Assembly: GCA_903884655.1 (NCBI GenBank)
Contig: CAISFO010000029.1
Span: forward strand, 1-64,000
Source of the DNA: an uncultured Holophagaceae bacterium
GTDB taxonomy: Bacteria; Acidobacteriota; Holophagae; Holophagales; Holophagaceae
DNA length: 64,000 bases
Direction: 5' to 3'
Shown here: positions 10,404-19,762 of the stretch, one piece after another
Position numbering within the stretch: position 1 is the first letter of the stretch
Layout of the letters: every line of letters begins with the position of its first letter
The notes under the pieces: generated by a model
Databases searched by the model: none
Seen by the model: the letters and a program-made list of their open reading frames with translations, nothing else
Told to the model about the DNA's origin: nothing
Translations under genes and position numbers: made by a program

Positions 10404-11201
10404 GTGGACCAGCCCTTCGACGCCATCCTGCGCCATGACGGGCGGCGACGAATGCGCGCCATCGGTCTAGCCGCGGCCCTGGTTCTGGCGGTCCTCCTGG
10501 CCTTCAGGACCACGGGCCTGCTGGACCTTACCCGCCTGCGGGAAGGGGTGCCGTCGATGCTCGACCTGGTCAAGGAGATGTTCCCGCCGGATTTCACGTC
10601 CCTGCGCACCTGGTGGAAGCCTCTCCTGGATACATTGACGATGAGCGTGGCGGGAACGGCCCTGGCAGTGGGCTTCAGCCTGCCCCTGGCCTTCCTGGCG
10701 GCTCGGAACACCAGTCCCCATCCGGTGGTCTACCATGCCATCCGCAGCCTGCTTAGCGCGTTCCGTTCTGTCCCTGAGCTGGTGCTGGGGATCATCTTCG
10801 TGGCCGCCGTGGGCTTCGGCGCCCTGCCGGGAGTGCTAGCCTTAGGCCTTCACAGCATTGGCATGGTGGGTAAGCTTTTCAGCGAAGCCATTGAACACGC
10901 AGATCGGGAGCCCATCGAGGCCGTGGAGGCCGCTGGCGCCTCCCGCATCCAGGTCTACGTGCATGGAGTGCTGGGCCAGGTCTTTCCTCAGCTGGCGGAT
11001 GTGGTGGTCTACCGCTGGGAATATAATTTCCGGGCTTCTACCATCCTGGGCACCGTGGGAGCCGGTGGCATCGGCTTTGAACTGGTGGCCAGCCTCCGGG
11101 TGATGCGGTACCAGGAGATGTTCGCCATCGTGCTGGTGGTCTTCGCGGCCGTGCTGGTGGTGGACGGCCTGGGCGCCCAGTTGCGAAAGGCCCTGCGATG
11201 A
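10404..11201 (+). CDS. ptxC: Phosphite/phosphonate ABC transporter permease
   Basis: A 265-residue inner-membrane PhnE/PtxC-type permease with about six transmembrane helices. The EAA-loop region that contacts the ATPase is seen around EAVEAAGASRIQVYVHGVLGQVFP, as in PhnE (EAxxxxGAS...). It starts with GTG seven bases after ptxB. The stop overlaps the ptxD start as ATGA, which suggests translational coupling of transport and oxidation. Confidence in the family is high; substrate follows from context. Confidence 0.87.
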   Translation: MDQPFDAILRHDGRRRMRAIGLAAALVLAVLLAFRTTGLLDLTRLREGVPSMLDLVKEMFPPDFTSLRTWWKPLLDTLTMSVAGTALAVGFSLPLAFLAARNTSPHPVVYHAIRSLLSAFRSVPELVLGIIFVAAVGFGALPGVLALGLHSIGMVGKLFSEAIEHADREPIEAVEAAGASRIQVYVHGVLGQVFPQLADVVVYRWEYNFRASTILGTVGAGGIGFELVASLRVMRYQEMFAIVLVVFAAVLVVDGLGAQLRKALR

Positions 11202-12154
11202 CGAAAGTGGTGGTTACCCAGTGGATCCATCCCGAGGTGGCCGAGGAACTGCGGGCTTTTTGCAATCCGGTCCTGAACGAGAGCCGGGAACCGCTTCCCC
11301 CAGGGGAACTTGCCGCACGCTGCGTCGAGGCGGAAGGCATCATGGCCTTCATGCCCGACCGCATCGACCGCGCCTTCCTGGAAGGTTGCCCCTGGCTGCG
11401 AATCGTGGTGGCGACTCTCAAGGGTTTCGACAACTTCGATGTGGAGGCCCTGAAGGCCCGCGGAATCACCTTCCGTCTCCAGGAGGACCTGCTGACGGTC
11501 CCCACAGCGGAGCTGGCCTTGGGCCTGATGCTGGGCCTGGGCCGTCACCTCCTCCAGGGGGACACCCTGATCCGCAACGGAGCTTTTCGGGGGTGGCGGC
11601 CGACCCTCTACGGACTGGGCCTCCAGGGCCAGCGGGTGGGCATCCTGGGGTTCGGAAACGTGGGTCGGGCCCTGGCTGCGCGCCTGCGGCCCTTCGAGGC
11701 GGAAGTGCTCTTCCATGACCTAGCCCAGTACGGGAACGAGGCAGAGGACCACCATGGGGCCGTCTCCGTGGGCCTGGATACCCTGCTGGCCACATCCGAC
11801 TACTTGGTCCCGCTGCTGCCTCTGACACCAGAGACCCGCTGCCTGCTGAATCGCCAGGCGCTTTCCCGGCTCAAGCGTGGCTGCCTCCTGATCAACGTGG
11901 CTCGGGGCGGCCTGGTGGATGAGACGGCGGTCGCCGACCTGCTGGCCTCGGGCCACCTTGGTGGCTATGCTGCGGACGTGTTTGCCTTGGAGGACTGGGC
12001 CCTGGAGGATCGTCCCCAAAGGATCCCAGAGGCCCTCCTGGCGGACCGGACCCAAACCCTTTTCACACCCCACCTGGGGAGCGCGGTCCAGAAGACGAGG
12101 CTGGCCATCGAGCGCAGCGCTGCCCAGCAGCTGAGAGACTTCTTCAGCTCCTAG
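11198..12154 (+). CDS. ptxD: Phosphite dehydrogenase (NAD-dependent)
   Basis: Oxidises phosphite to phosphate with reduction of NAD+. The 318 residues fit the D-2-hydroxyacid dehydrogenase fold. Resemblance to Pseudomonas stutzeri PtxD, from memory, is specific: IMAFMPDRID, LKGFDNFDV, DLLTVPTAELALGL, GGYAADVF-LEDW and TLFTPHLGSAV. Catalytic residues fall almost at PtxD numbering: Lys75, Arg236, Glu265, His292. The Rossmann glycines are 151/153/156, and Asp174 sits at the cofactor-selecting acidic position, so NAD rather than NADP is expected. Generic glycerate or lactate dehydrogenases lack the FMPDR and EDW segments. No ptxE-type regulator is adjacent. Confidence 0.9.
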   Translation: MTKVVVTQWIHPEVAEELRAFCNPVLNESREPLPPGELAARCVEAEGIMAFMPDRIDRAFLEGCPWLRIVVATLKGFDNFDVEALKARGITFRLQEDLLTVPTAELALGLMLGLGRHLLQGDTLIRNGAFRGWRPTLYGLGLQGQRVGILGFGNVGRALAARLRPFEAEVLFHDLAQYGNEAEDHHGAVSVGLDTLLATSDYLVPLLPLTPETRCLLNRQALSRLKRGCLLINVARGGLVDETAVADLLASGHLGGYAADVFALEDWALEDRPQRIPEALLADRTQTLFTPHLGSAVQKTRLAIERSAAQQLRDFFSS

Positions 12155-12163
12155 TTACAGCTC

Positions 12164-12190
12164 CTGGCCTAGGCCGCTAGGCCAGCTTTC
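12164..12190. terminator. Convergent terminator between ptxD and the EAL protein
   Basis: A perfect 8-bp stem, CTGGCCTA-ggccgc-TAGGCCAG, followed by CTTTCC. It lies ten bases after the ptxD stop and contains the stop codon of the convergent minus-strand gene, so it may serve both. Confidence 0.5.
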
Positions 12191-13991
12191 CCTGGGGGTA
12201 CCGCCGCTCCTGGAAGTAGCTGCATCCGGGCTGGCGCTTGGCCATCTTCTTCGCGGCGCTGGCGGCGGCAGCCACATCATGGATATTCGAGTAGACGCCG
12301 GGCCAGACCAGCACCACGCCCACCGAGAGCGATACGAGGGGATGGAACTCGAGCTCCCCGCGCCGGTTCTCAGACTCATAGCCCCCGCGTTCCAGATCCT
12401 CGGCGTTGAAGAGTCCCTTTCGTTCCACATCGAAACGGTTGAGGAGGCCGCAGACTTTGGGCTCCCATCCGGCTTCCGGATGGATGCTGATGAAGTCGTC
12501 GCCACCCACATGGCCCACGAATTCGTCCGGATCCCCGAAGCCCTCCTGCAGTAGCCGCCCGGTCCACTGGATCAGCTCATCGCCACGGCGGTAGCCGTAT
12601 ACATCGTTGTAGGGCTTGAAGTGATCGAGATCCCAGTAACACACCGCAAAGGGCTCCTGGGAATCCAGACGGGCATCCAGGTGCTCGTGAATGGGCACGT
12701 TGCCGGGCAGCTGGGTGAGCGGGTTCGCGTAGCGGGCAGCGGACAGCTGCATCTGGGTGATTTCCCGCATGAGATCATGGCCGGAGCCCATGCCGATGTA
12801 CCGGCCGCCCCGGGTGATGATGAAGCCGTGGAGGATGTGCCGGGGATCGGATTCCACCACCCGCTCGCTGAGGGCATGGATGGTGATGCTCTGGTCCACG
12901 ACCAGGAAATCCTGCTCCATGAACTGGACACAGGAACGCTTCCCATAGAGGTCCTGTGCATAGGGGCGGGACATCATGTCAGTGAAGGTGTAGCGGTTCA
13001 ACAGACCGATGGGCAGCCCCTCCTTCACCACCGGCAGGGACTGCAGCCCCGGCTGCCTGATGAACCGGGACAGGACCTCCAGGTTGTTCGTTTCGGGCCC
13101 GATCGGAAGGGTCGGGACCAGGAGCCGCTCAGCAGTGGCGCGACTGGTGGAGGCGTGGGAGCGCGACACCGACTGGTCCTGGCTGGGCCGGAGCCGGTGG
13201 ATCAGGGTGGGTGCAGGCCGGAACAGAGGCTGAGGGGCTGGACGCCCAAGGAGGAAGCCCTGACCAAAATCGATTCCAAGCTCCTGAATGACAGCCAGAT
13301 CGCCATCTGTCTCGATGCCTTCGGCAATGACCCTCGCGCCCGTGCGCACGGCCAGTTCATGGATGGAACGCAGGAAATGCAGTTTGAGCGGGTCCGACCC
13401 GACTCCCTGGACGAAATGCTTGTCCACTTTGATGAATTCCGGACGCAATTCGGACCAGAGGCGGAGGCTGGAGAAGCCTTCGCCAAGATCGTCCAGGGCG
13501 ATGGTGAAGCCCAGGGACCGCAGATATTCCGCAGCCTCCAGAAGGGGAGCGTAATTGAAGGTCGGCTGGCTTTCTGTCAACTCGATGACGACGTTCTCCG
13601 GCAGCAGGCCGAGTTGTTCCGCCAGGTGGGCGCCGCGGGCGGCCCGGCCCTTGGCGTCCAGCAGAGCGCTCGGGCTGAGGTTGATGAAGATCCGGTGATG
13701 CTGGGGCGCCTTGGCCCAGGTCCCCAGGATGGCTTCGATGCAGGAGCGTTCCAGCTCAGGCAGCATGCCGCCTTCCCGGGCTGTCCCCAGCAGGTTCATG
13801 GGAGCGTGTAGCACCGAATCGACAGGCCCACGGATGAGCCCTTCGAACCCGTACAGTTCCCCGATCCGCAGGTCCACGATGGGCTGGAAATGCGGGGTCA
13901 GAGCCTTCCGATCCAGGATGTTCCTGAGTTCCTCGAGCAGCACATTCGATTCGGACAGCGGGCTACTGGGCGCTTGGGTGAGGTGATTCAT
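12177..13991 (-). CDS. EAL-CBS-GGDEF cyclic-di-GMP signalling protein
   Basis: A cytoplasmic protein of 604 residues starting at MNHLTQAPSS. An N-terminal EAL domain (about 20-265) keeps FEGLIRGP in place of EALLR, NLSP, ELTES, DDLGEGFSSL and IAEGIET, so c-di-GMP hydrolysis is plausible. A pair of CBS domains (about 275-410) could sense nucleotides. A C-terminal GGDEF domain (about 440-600) has VGGDDF in place of GGDEF; Glu-to-Asp variants may be weak or GTP-sensing. This domain order is known for regulatory bifunctional proteins. The frame extends upstream to 14213, but that part has poor codon bias. It faces the phosphite operon. Confidence 0.85.
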   Translation of the reverse strand: MNHLTQAPSSPLSESNVLLEELRNILDRKALTPHFQPIVDLRIGELYGFEGLIRGPVDSVLHAPMNLLGTAREGGMLPELERSCIEAILGTWAKAPQHHRIFINLSPSALLDAKGRAARGAHLAEQLGLLPENVVIELTESQPTFNYAPLLEAAEYLRSLGFTIALDDLGEGFSSLRLWSELRPEFIKVDKHFVQGVGSDPLKLHFLRSIHELAVRTGARVIAEGIETDGDLAVIQELGIDFGQGFLLGRPAPQPLFRPAPTLIHRLRPSQDQSVSRSHASTSRATAERLLVPTLPIGPETNNLEVLSRFIRQPGLQSLPVVKEGLPIGLLNRYTFTDMMSRPYAQDLYGKRSCVQFMEQDFLVVDQSITIHALSERVVESDPRHILHGFIITRGGRYIGMGSGHDLMREITQMQLSAARYANPLTQLPGNVPIHEHLDARLDSQEPFAVCYWDLDHFKPYNDVYGYRRGDELIQWTGRLLQEGFGDPDEFVGHVGGDDFISIHPEAGWEPKVCGLLNRFDVERKGLFNAEDLERGGYESENRRGELEFHPLVSLSVGVVLVWPGVYSNIHDVAAAASAAKKMAKRQPGCSYFQERRYPQGKLA

Positions 13992-14248
13992 GTGCACGCA
14001 TCCCAGGTGAAAGGTCGCAGAAGGAGGAACGGCGTCCTTCACCGCTTTTCGACCGGTACAGCAGGATCGGGGAGGACAACTCTGTGACATTCCCGTAACA
14101 AGACGGATCAGGACAGGTCTGCGTCTCTGGAGGACCGGTCCGGGAGGCACCGCCTCTGCCAGGGCCACCCTTTGTTGCAGTGCTTTCACCCGGCCGTCAC
14201 GCCTGCCGACCATCGGCTAGGTCCAATGAAAGCTTCAAAGGAATGGCC

Positions 14249-14911
14249 ATGACCTCGGCCCCTACCCCCACCTCTGCGCCATGCCGTGCCCTCCCGGAAT
14301 CCTGGGTGGTCCGGCCTCGCCGGGTCGAAGACATCCCAGGAGTCATCGAACTCATGCGGCGGGTCTACGTCGAGCCCCATGGCCCCGAAGCGGTGTGGCC
14401 GGCGGAGACCCTGGAGCAGCATTTGAGGGTCTTTCCGGAAGGGCAGCTGCTGATCGTGGATGCCCAGGGCAAGGTGATCGCGGATTCCACGTCTATGATG
14501 CTGTCCCAGGAAAGGGCAGTGCGCCTCCACCGGTGGTCCGAGCTCACGGACCACGGCACCCTCTCCACCCATGATCCGGATGGCGACACGTTCTATGGTG
14601 TCGATCTGGCTGTGGACCCCGATTTTCAAGGCTTGGGCCTGGCCCACATCCTCTATGCATCCCGCATCGCCTTGGCGCTCCAGAAGGGCTGCAAGTGGTT
14701 CGTGGCTGGAGCCCGCATGCCGGGCTACCACCTGGCATCCGACCTTCTTACCCCCGAGAGCTACCTGGCGCTGGTGGAACGGGGGCTGCTCTTCGATCCG
14801 ACCCTCTCCAAGCAGCTGCGCCTGGGCTTCATCCTCCGCGGACTGCTGCGCGACTACATCACCGACCCCGAAAGCGCGAACTGCGCGGCCCTTATTTCCA
14901 TGGAGCTCTGA
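14249..14911 (+). CDS. GNAT-family N-acyltransferase
   Basis: A 220-residue GNAT protein with the acetyl-CoA pyrophosphate loop in DPDFQGLGLAHILYASR (a Q/RxxGxG/A-type motif). It is paired with the next gene through a TGATG stop-start overlap. In other bacteria a GNAT domain and a nitrilase domain occur fused in one polypeptide, so here the same bifunctional unit appears as two coupled genes. AAAGGA lies six bases before the ATG at 14249. Substrate unknown; acyl transfer to an amine followed by, or opposed by, amide hydrolysis is inferred. Confidence 0.8.
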   Translation: MTSAPTPTSAPCRALPESWVVRPRRVEDIPGVIELMRRVYVEPHGPEAVWPAETLEQHLRVFPEGQLLIVDAQGKVIADSTSMMLSQERAVRLHRWSELTDHGTLSTHDPDGDTFYGVDLAVDPDFQGLGLAHILYASRIALALQKGCKWFVAGARMPGYHLASDLLTPESYLALVERGLLFDPTLSKQLRLGFILRGLLRDYITDPESANCAALISMEL

Positions 14912-15846
14912 TGCGCTTCTCGGCCCCGAAGCCGGTGTTGTCCCGCCCGGTGCGGGTCTGCGCCGTCCAGTACGCCCTCCGGACCATCTCCAGCTTCCAG
15001 GAGTTCGCCGACCATGTGGAATCCTTTGTGGACGTGGCCGACGATTACGACGCGGACCTCATCGTGTTTCCAGAGCTCCTGGGGGTCCAGCTCATGGGAC
15101 CCACCAGTGGCGAGGGCGAACCTTCCGATGTCATGCGGCGGCTTGCCTTCGAGCACACGGAACACTTTGACGCCCTCTTCATGCGGCTGGCCAAGGACTA
15201 TGAGCGCATCATCGTGGGCGGCTCCATGCCCCGGCTCGCCGGAGACCGGCTGCTGAATGTGGCCTCAGTCTACTTTCCGGAGGCCGAACCTCTCCACCAG
15301 GCCAAACTCCATCTGACCCCGGCGGAACGGAAGATCTGGAAGTTCTCACCGGGCCGAGACCTGCTCGTGGTCGACACGGATTTCGGGAAGTTCGCCGTGG
15401 CCATCTGCTACGACGTGCAGTTCCCGGAGCTCGTGAAGATTCTCTGCAACCATCATGGTGTGGAGCTGCTGGTGGTGCCCTACATGACCGACGATCGTCG
15501 GGGCACCTGCCGGGTCACCACCTGCGCCCGGGCCCGGGCCATCGAGAACCAGATCTACACGGTCACTGCGGGCATGGTCGGGAGCCTCCCTCTCATGACC
15601 GATCTCACGAGCCAGTACGCCCAGAGCGGGATCTTCACGCCCGCGGATCTGGCCTTCCCCATGGACGGCGTTGCCACGGAGGCTGCCGCGAACGTGGAGC
15701 AGGTCATCGTGGCTGATCTGGACCTCGCGATCCTCGACCGGGCCCGCAACCACGGCAGTGTCCAGACCTTCCGCGACAGTCAGGACGATACGCTGCACAC
15801 CCGCTTCGATGGGGATGTGAAGACCGAGATCCGCCGTTTCAGCTGA
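14911..15846 (+). CDS. Carbon-nitrogen hydrolase (nitrilase superfamily)
   Basis: A 311-residue amidase-type enzyme. The Glu-Lys-Cys triad is visible: Glu in IVFPELLG, Lys in LTPAERKIWKFSPG, and Cys166 in VAICYDVQFPE. Family members hydrolyse non-peptide C-N bonds in amides, carbamoyl compounds or nitriles. It is translationally coupled (1-base overlap) to the GNAT gene, and the two probably act on one metabolite. The exact substrate is not visible. Confidence 0.87.
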   Translation: MRFSAPKPVLSRPVRVCAVQYALRTISSFQEFADHVESFVDVADDYDADLIVFPELLGVQLMGPTSGEGEPSDVMRRLAFEHTEHFDALFMRLAKDYERIIVGGSMPRLAGDRLLNVASVYFPEAEPLHQAKLHLTPAERKIWKFSPGRDLLVVDTDFGKFAVAICYDVQFPELVKILCNHHGVELLVVPYMTDDRRGTCRVTTCARARAIENQIYTVTAGMVGSLPLMTDLTSQYAQSGIFTPADLAFPMDGVATEAAANVEQVIVADLDLAILDRARNHGSVQTFRDSQDDTLHTRFDGDVKTEIRRFS

Positions 15847-15866
15847 ATCCTGAAGATGGATGCAAA

Positions 15867-16775
15867 CTAGACGCCGGAAGTCTGCCGGCTCCAGTCCCAG
15901 AGCTCCCGGGCCATGACCTCCGGATCATCAACCAATCTGGGTTCGCCGAATTCGATCCGGGCCCGGATGGGACCAGCCTTGAGCAACCGGAAAAGGTGGG
16001 GCAGCAGGTAGTCCTGGCCGATGAATGCCGCCTTCTGCAGCGGCTGGTAGCTGAGCCTGAAAGGCTGGATTGGAAATCCTCCGAGCCGCGCGATTTTGAA
16101 AGCACCCGCACGCCAGGGACGCCCCTCATCGAGGGAGGTGGTGCCGGCGGGGAAGAGGCCGAGGCTCATGCCCCGGGACTTGAGACATTCCACGATGGCC
16201 AGGGCCGCGTCCTTCCGGGAGCCGTTCGACTCGCGCTTGACGAAGACCATGCCCGCCCGCCGTCCCGCCGCCCCGAACACCGGCCACCGGGCGATTTCCG
16301 CCTTGCCCAGGAAGACCACCGGCACCTGGCTCATGAGCACCGGGATATCCAGGTAGCTCAGGTGGTTCCCTACGAAAATGGCAGGTGTGGCCAGGGGAGT
16401 TATGGGACCTACACACTCGACCTGGAGACGAAGCATCGGCAGCACATCCCTGGCCCAGCCCGAGAGGAAGCTCTTCAGGTGTTCCAAGGGAATCGTTCCA
16501 CCGTGCGCTGATTCGCACCTAGCCGCCAGCCGATGGTAGCGGATGATGGAGGCTAGGACCCGGTAGATCCGCCCTGCGGCTGAACCGCCCAGGAAGGTAC
16601 TTTCCTCAGTGGGAGGCAGGATGTGGGAGAGTGACGCCTCTCCAGGTCCAATCTCCGCCAAAGACCCACCACCTTCGACCTCCGATTGGAATACCCCGGG
16701 CGAAGGCAATCCTCCTACAGGGGCGGACAGGACAGAGGCGCGGGATGGGATGGGCACAGCCAAACATGCCTCCAT
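15867..16775 (-). CDS. PlsC-type 1-acyl-glycerol-3-phosphate acyltransferase
   Basis: About 302 residues if it starts at 16775. The acyltransferase core has block I NHLSYLDIP (the HX4D catalytic pair), block II FVKRESN and block III FPAGTTS. Block III normally reads FPEGTRS; here Glu is Ala and Arg is Thr, two changes in the glycerol-phosphate-binding motif, so specificity or activity may differ from PlsC. It would act on the inner face of the membrane in phospholipid or ornithine-lipid synthesis. The N-terminal 60-70 residues look unlike the family and no ribosome binding site supports the ATG, so the true start may lie downstream. Convergent with the nitrilase gene. Confidence 0.75.
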   Translation of the reverse strand: MEACLAVPIPSRASVLSAPVGGLPSPGVFQSEVEGGGSLAEIGPGEASLSHILPPTEESTFLGGSAAGRIYRVLASIIRYHRLAARCESAHGGTIPLEHLKSFLSGWARDVLPMLRLQVECVGPITPLATPAIFVGNHLSYLDIPVLMSQVPVVFLGKAEIARWPVFGAAGRRAGMVFVKRESNGSRKDAALAIVECLKSRGMSLGLFPAGTTSLDEGRPWRAGAFKIARLGGFPIQPFRLSYQPLQKAAFIGQDYLLPHLFRLLKAGPIRARIEFGEPRLVDDPEVMARELWDWSRQTSGV

Positions 16776-17130
16776 ATGCTCGTGCGGGGTTGAGGGGTCG
16801 GAATAGCTTTCCGCAGGAGCCTATCGTCTCGCTGGAAACAGCCTGTGAACCAAGAGTTGCCACTTTGTGTCCAGCGATATCTGCCCAAGGAAACACGAAC
16901 CTGGCGCCACGAGGATTACAGCCAAGCGTTTACAGAATTATTCCGGCTCTGCCATGTCGCGGACCCATGCGGATGGGAGCGTGGAATCTGACCGTTGGAT
17001 TCTGATCCATCGCCAGTGAGCCTCTGCAAGAGCCTCACCGGCCCGGGCGATACCCAGCGGTTGCTGCATCAGAAAAGCCTTCCCGCCCCCCCCCGGGAAC
17101 CATCAAGGGCCCCGAGCCCCGGAGACTCAC
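16776..17130 (+). promoter_or_regulatory. Leader/promoter region of the first TonB receptor
   Basis: 355 bases without a gene between divergent units. It contains a hairpin at 17016-17038 (arms GTGAG-c-CTC and GAG-c-CTCAC around tgcaa) and the C9 tract at 17086-17094. No clear -35/-10 or known riboswitch is seen. Confidence 0.4.
17084..17097 (+). repeat. CG-C9-GGG homopolymer motif, copy 1
   Basis: CGCCCCCCCCCGGG ends 34 bases before the start codon of the first TonB receptor. The identical 14-mer, with the same nine-C run, ends 23 bases before the second receptor. Long C runs in 5' regions can change length by slipped-strand replication and switch expression. Confidence 0.6.
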
Positions 17131-19518
17131 ATGAACGGAAGCACCAGGCGCGTCTTAGCGTTGACAGTACTTGCCTGCGCCGCTGCGGCCCAGGCCCAAA
17201 ATCCCTCAGCTTCCGTTCAGGGCGTGGTCCGCCTCCAAGGACGAAAGCCCCTCCCGGGTGCCTCGGTCCAGTTGCGGAACCTGGCAAGCGGAAAAACCAT
17301 CATCCAGGAATCTTCCGCCAATGGCGACTTCACTTTCCTGGGTTTGGCTCCTGGGGACTATGAAGTCACCGTGAATGCCACGGGCATGAAGGCTGTGAAA
17401 GTGCCACGGCTGAGCGTGATCGCGGGCCAGACGACCCATTCGAACATCAAGATGGACCGCGAGGATGCGACTGCCACGGTCAATGTTGTGGCGGTGGAAG
17501 ACACGGTTGCCGCCAAGTCAGCCCCTTCCCAGGGTTCCCTGACGGCCCGCTCAGCCCAGTCAGAGATCCGCGAGGAATTCGTCCGCAACTACGTCGGACC
17601 CGTGGCGGACTACACCCAGGTCGTGCAGATGGCCCCCGGCATGTTCAGCTACAGCCCCAACGGGCCTGGGCTCGGAGATACCAAGACCTTCTTCCGCGGG
17701 TTCGCGGATGGGGATTTCACCATCAGCTTCGATGGCATTCCCTTCCAGGACACCAACAGCCCCACGCATCACTCCTGGGCCTTCTTCCCCGGTCCCTTCA
17801 TCGGGGGGGCCGTGGTGGACCGCAGCCCCGGAACCGCCTCGAACATCGGACCCACCAACTATGGCGGCTCCATCAACCTGCTCTCCCGGGTGCTGGAGCC
17901 CGAGCAGCGCGTCAGCGTAAATGGTTCTTACGGTTCTTGGAACACCAAGGTCTACGGCCTGGAATACGAAAGCGGGAACGTGGGCCGGGGCAACCTGATG
18001 GTCAATGCCCAGGAGATGAAATCGGACGGCTACCAGACCTTCAATAAGCAGAAGCAGGACTCGGTTTCCGCCAAGTACCAGTTCGCACTCACGGACAACA
18101 CGCAGCTCACGGCCTTCGGTTCCTACATCGACCTGCGGGCAAACACACCCAACGTCAAGGGCGCCACCCGCGCCCAGATCGCCCAGTTCGGCGATAACTA
18201 CCTGCTCCAGAATACCGATCCGACGCAGATCAACTACGTCCCTTACAACTTCTATCATGTCACCACGGACTTTGAGTACCTGGGCCTGAACTCGAATCTG
18301 GGCGGCGGCTGGAAGTTGGAAGACAAGCTGTACACCTACGCCTACCACAACCAGCAGAACTACGACAACAGTGTGCCCATCAGCGTCAAGAGCGCCGTGG
18401 ACAAACTCAACGGCTACCGGACCACCGGAAACATCTTCCGCCTTAGCGATGAGATGGCGGCCGGGACCTTCCGCACGGGGCTCTGGTCCGAGTTGGCCCA
18501 CACCAACAGGTACCAGATCCCCGCGGACCCCCGGACCTGGATAGACCAGGCCCTGCCGAATTTCCACGAGACATTCACGACCACCCTGCTGCAGCCTTTC
18601 GCGGAGTATGAGTTCAAGGTCACGAATGACCTGAAGATCACGCCTGGCTTGAAATACAACACCTACAAACAGGATCTAACCCAGTTTGCCGACAACGGCA
18701 AGACGGTCGGCAGCCTTGGCGGCGCCCCTTCTGTCCAGCATTCGGCCACCTACTCCTCGGTGCTGCCCTTCTTCGACATCCACTACATGATGCAGAAGAA
18801 CTGGGCCCTCTACGCCCAATACGCCACCGGCGATGAGATCCCGCCCAGCAATGTGTTCGACGTGAAGAACGGGGCCGTGTCCGTGCTTCCAAAATCCACC
18901 CGGAATACGACTGTCCAGGTGGGTTCCGTATTCAAATCCGACGTCTTCACGTTGGACGTGGATGCCTACCATATCAACTTCGACAACGCCTACTCGGCCT
19001 ACACGGATCCCGTCACGTCCCTGGTCTCCTACTACGCCAATGGCAAATCGGTGAGCCAGGGCATCGAAGCTGAAAGCAACATCATTCTCGGTGGCGGGTT
19101 CAACCTCTACATCAATGCCACCGCAGGAAGCGCCAAGTACTCCAGCACTGGGCTTTGGATCGCCAACGCTCCCCGGGACACCGAAGCCATCGGGCTTTAT
19201 TTCCAGGAGGGCAGCTGGAATGTGGGACTGCTCGCAAAGCGCGTTGGGAAGATGTTCAGCGACAACGGCAGCACCCATGAGGCGGTGGCCATCGATCCCT
19301 TCGTCATCCCGAACCTGTTCATCAACTACACGGCCAGGAACCTCACGAGCTGGCTGAAGCAAGCCAAGTTCAAGATCAGCGTCAACAACCTCACGGACAA
19401 GCACAGCATCGTGTCGGTCTCCCCGGCGTCCACCGCGACGTCCGTCGCTGCACCTGGCGACATCCTGACCCTGCTGCCTGCCCGCAGCATCTCCCTGTCT
19501 GTCGGACTGGATTTCTAG
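17131..19518 (+). CDS. TonB-dependent receptor with carboxypeptidase-regulatory domain
   Basis: A 795-residue outer-membrane receptor. The signal peptide ends near AQAQ. A CarboxypepD_reg domain follows (about 25-110, GVVRLQGRKPLPGASVQLRN...), then the plug (about 150-270, with GFADGDFTISFDGIPFQDTNSP and the GPTNYGGSINLLSR plug signature) and a beta barrel ending in the aromatic SLSVGLDF. It uses TonB energy to import a bulky ligand; the ligand is unknown. GGAG eight bases before the ATG. A strong terminator follows, so it is its own transcript beside a second receptor. Confidence 0.88.
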   Translation: MNGSTRRVLALTVLACAAAAQAQNPSASVQGVVRLQGRKPLPGASVQLRNLASGKTIIQESSANGDFTFLGLAPGDYEVTVNATGMKAVKVPRLSVIAGQTTHSNIKMDREDATATVNVVAVEDTVAAKSAPSQGSLTARSAQSEIREEFVRNYVGPVADYTQVVQMAPGMFSYSPNGPGLGDTKTFFRGFADGDFTISFDGIPFQDTNSPTHHSWAFFPGPFIGGAVVDRSPGTASNIGPTNYGGSINLLSRVLEPEQRVSVNGSYGSWNTKVYGLEYESGNVGRGNLMVNAQEMKSDGYQTFNKQKQDSVSAKYQFALTDNTQLTAFGSYIDLRANTPNVKGATRAQIAQFGDNYLLQNTDPTQINYVPYNFYHVTTDFEYLGLNSNLGGGWKLEDKLYTYAYHNQQNYDNSVPISVKSAVDKLNGYRTTGNIFRLSDEMAAGTFRTGLWSELAHTNRYQIPADPRTWIDQALPNFHETFTTTLLQPFAEYEFKVTNDLKITPGLKYNTYKQDLTQFADNGKTVGSLGGAPSVQHSATYSSVLPFFDIHYMMQKNWALYAQYATGDEIPPSNVFDVKNGAVSVLPKSTRNTTVQVGSVFKSDVFTLDVDAYHINFDNAYSAYTDPVTSLVSYYANGKSVSQGIEAESNIILGGGFNLYINATAGSAKYSSTGLWIANAPRDTEAIGLYFQEGSWNVGLLAKRVGKMFSDNGSTHEAVAIDPFVIPNLFINYTARNLTSWLKQAKFKISVNNLTDKHSIVSVSPASTATSVAAPGDILTLLPARSISLSVGLDF

Positions 19519-19540
19519 ACCTTTCGTACCTGGTTCCACA

Positions 19541-19576
19541 GCCGGTGCCTTACCAGCAGGCACCGGCATTTTTCTT
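19541..19576 (+). terminator. Rho-independent terminator after the first TonB receptor
   Basis: A perfect 9-bp stem GCCGGTGCC / GGCACCGGC with loop ttaccagca, followed by ATTTTTCTT. It lies 22 bases after the stop codon. Confidence 0.9.
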
Positions 19577-19762
19577 GTTGGCCATTGTCCAGGACCAGCC
19601 TCGTCGCAGCCCGCCGATCGGAAAACCAGGCAAGCGAGTTAGAAGTTACGAAATAGATTCTACCGAGACCCAAGAAAAGCACCTGCGGACCCCAGGCTCA
19701 GCTTTGAAGCGCGGACCTCAGCGGCGTTTGGCCGTTGAAGATCACATCTCCCTGAAATTACT

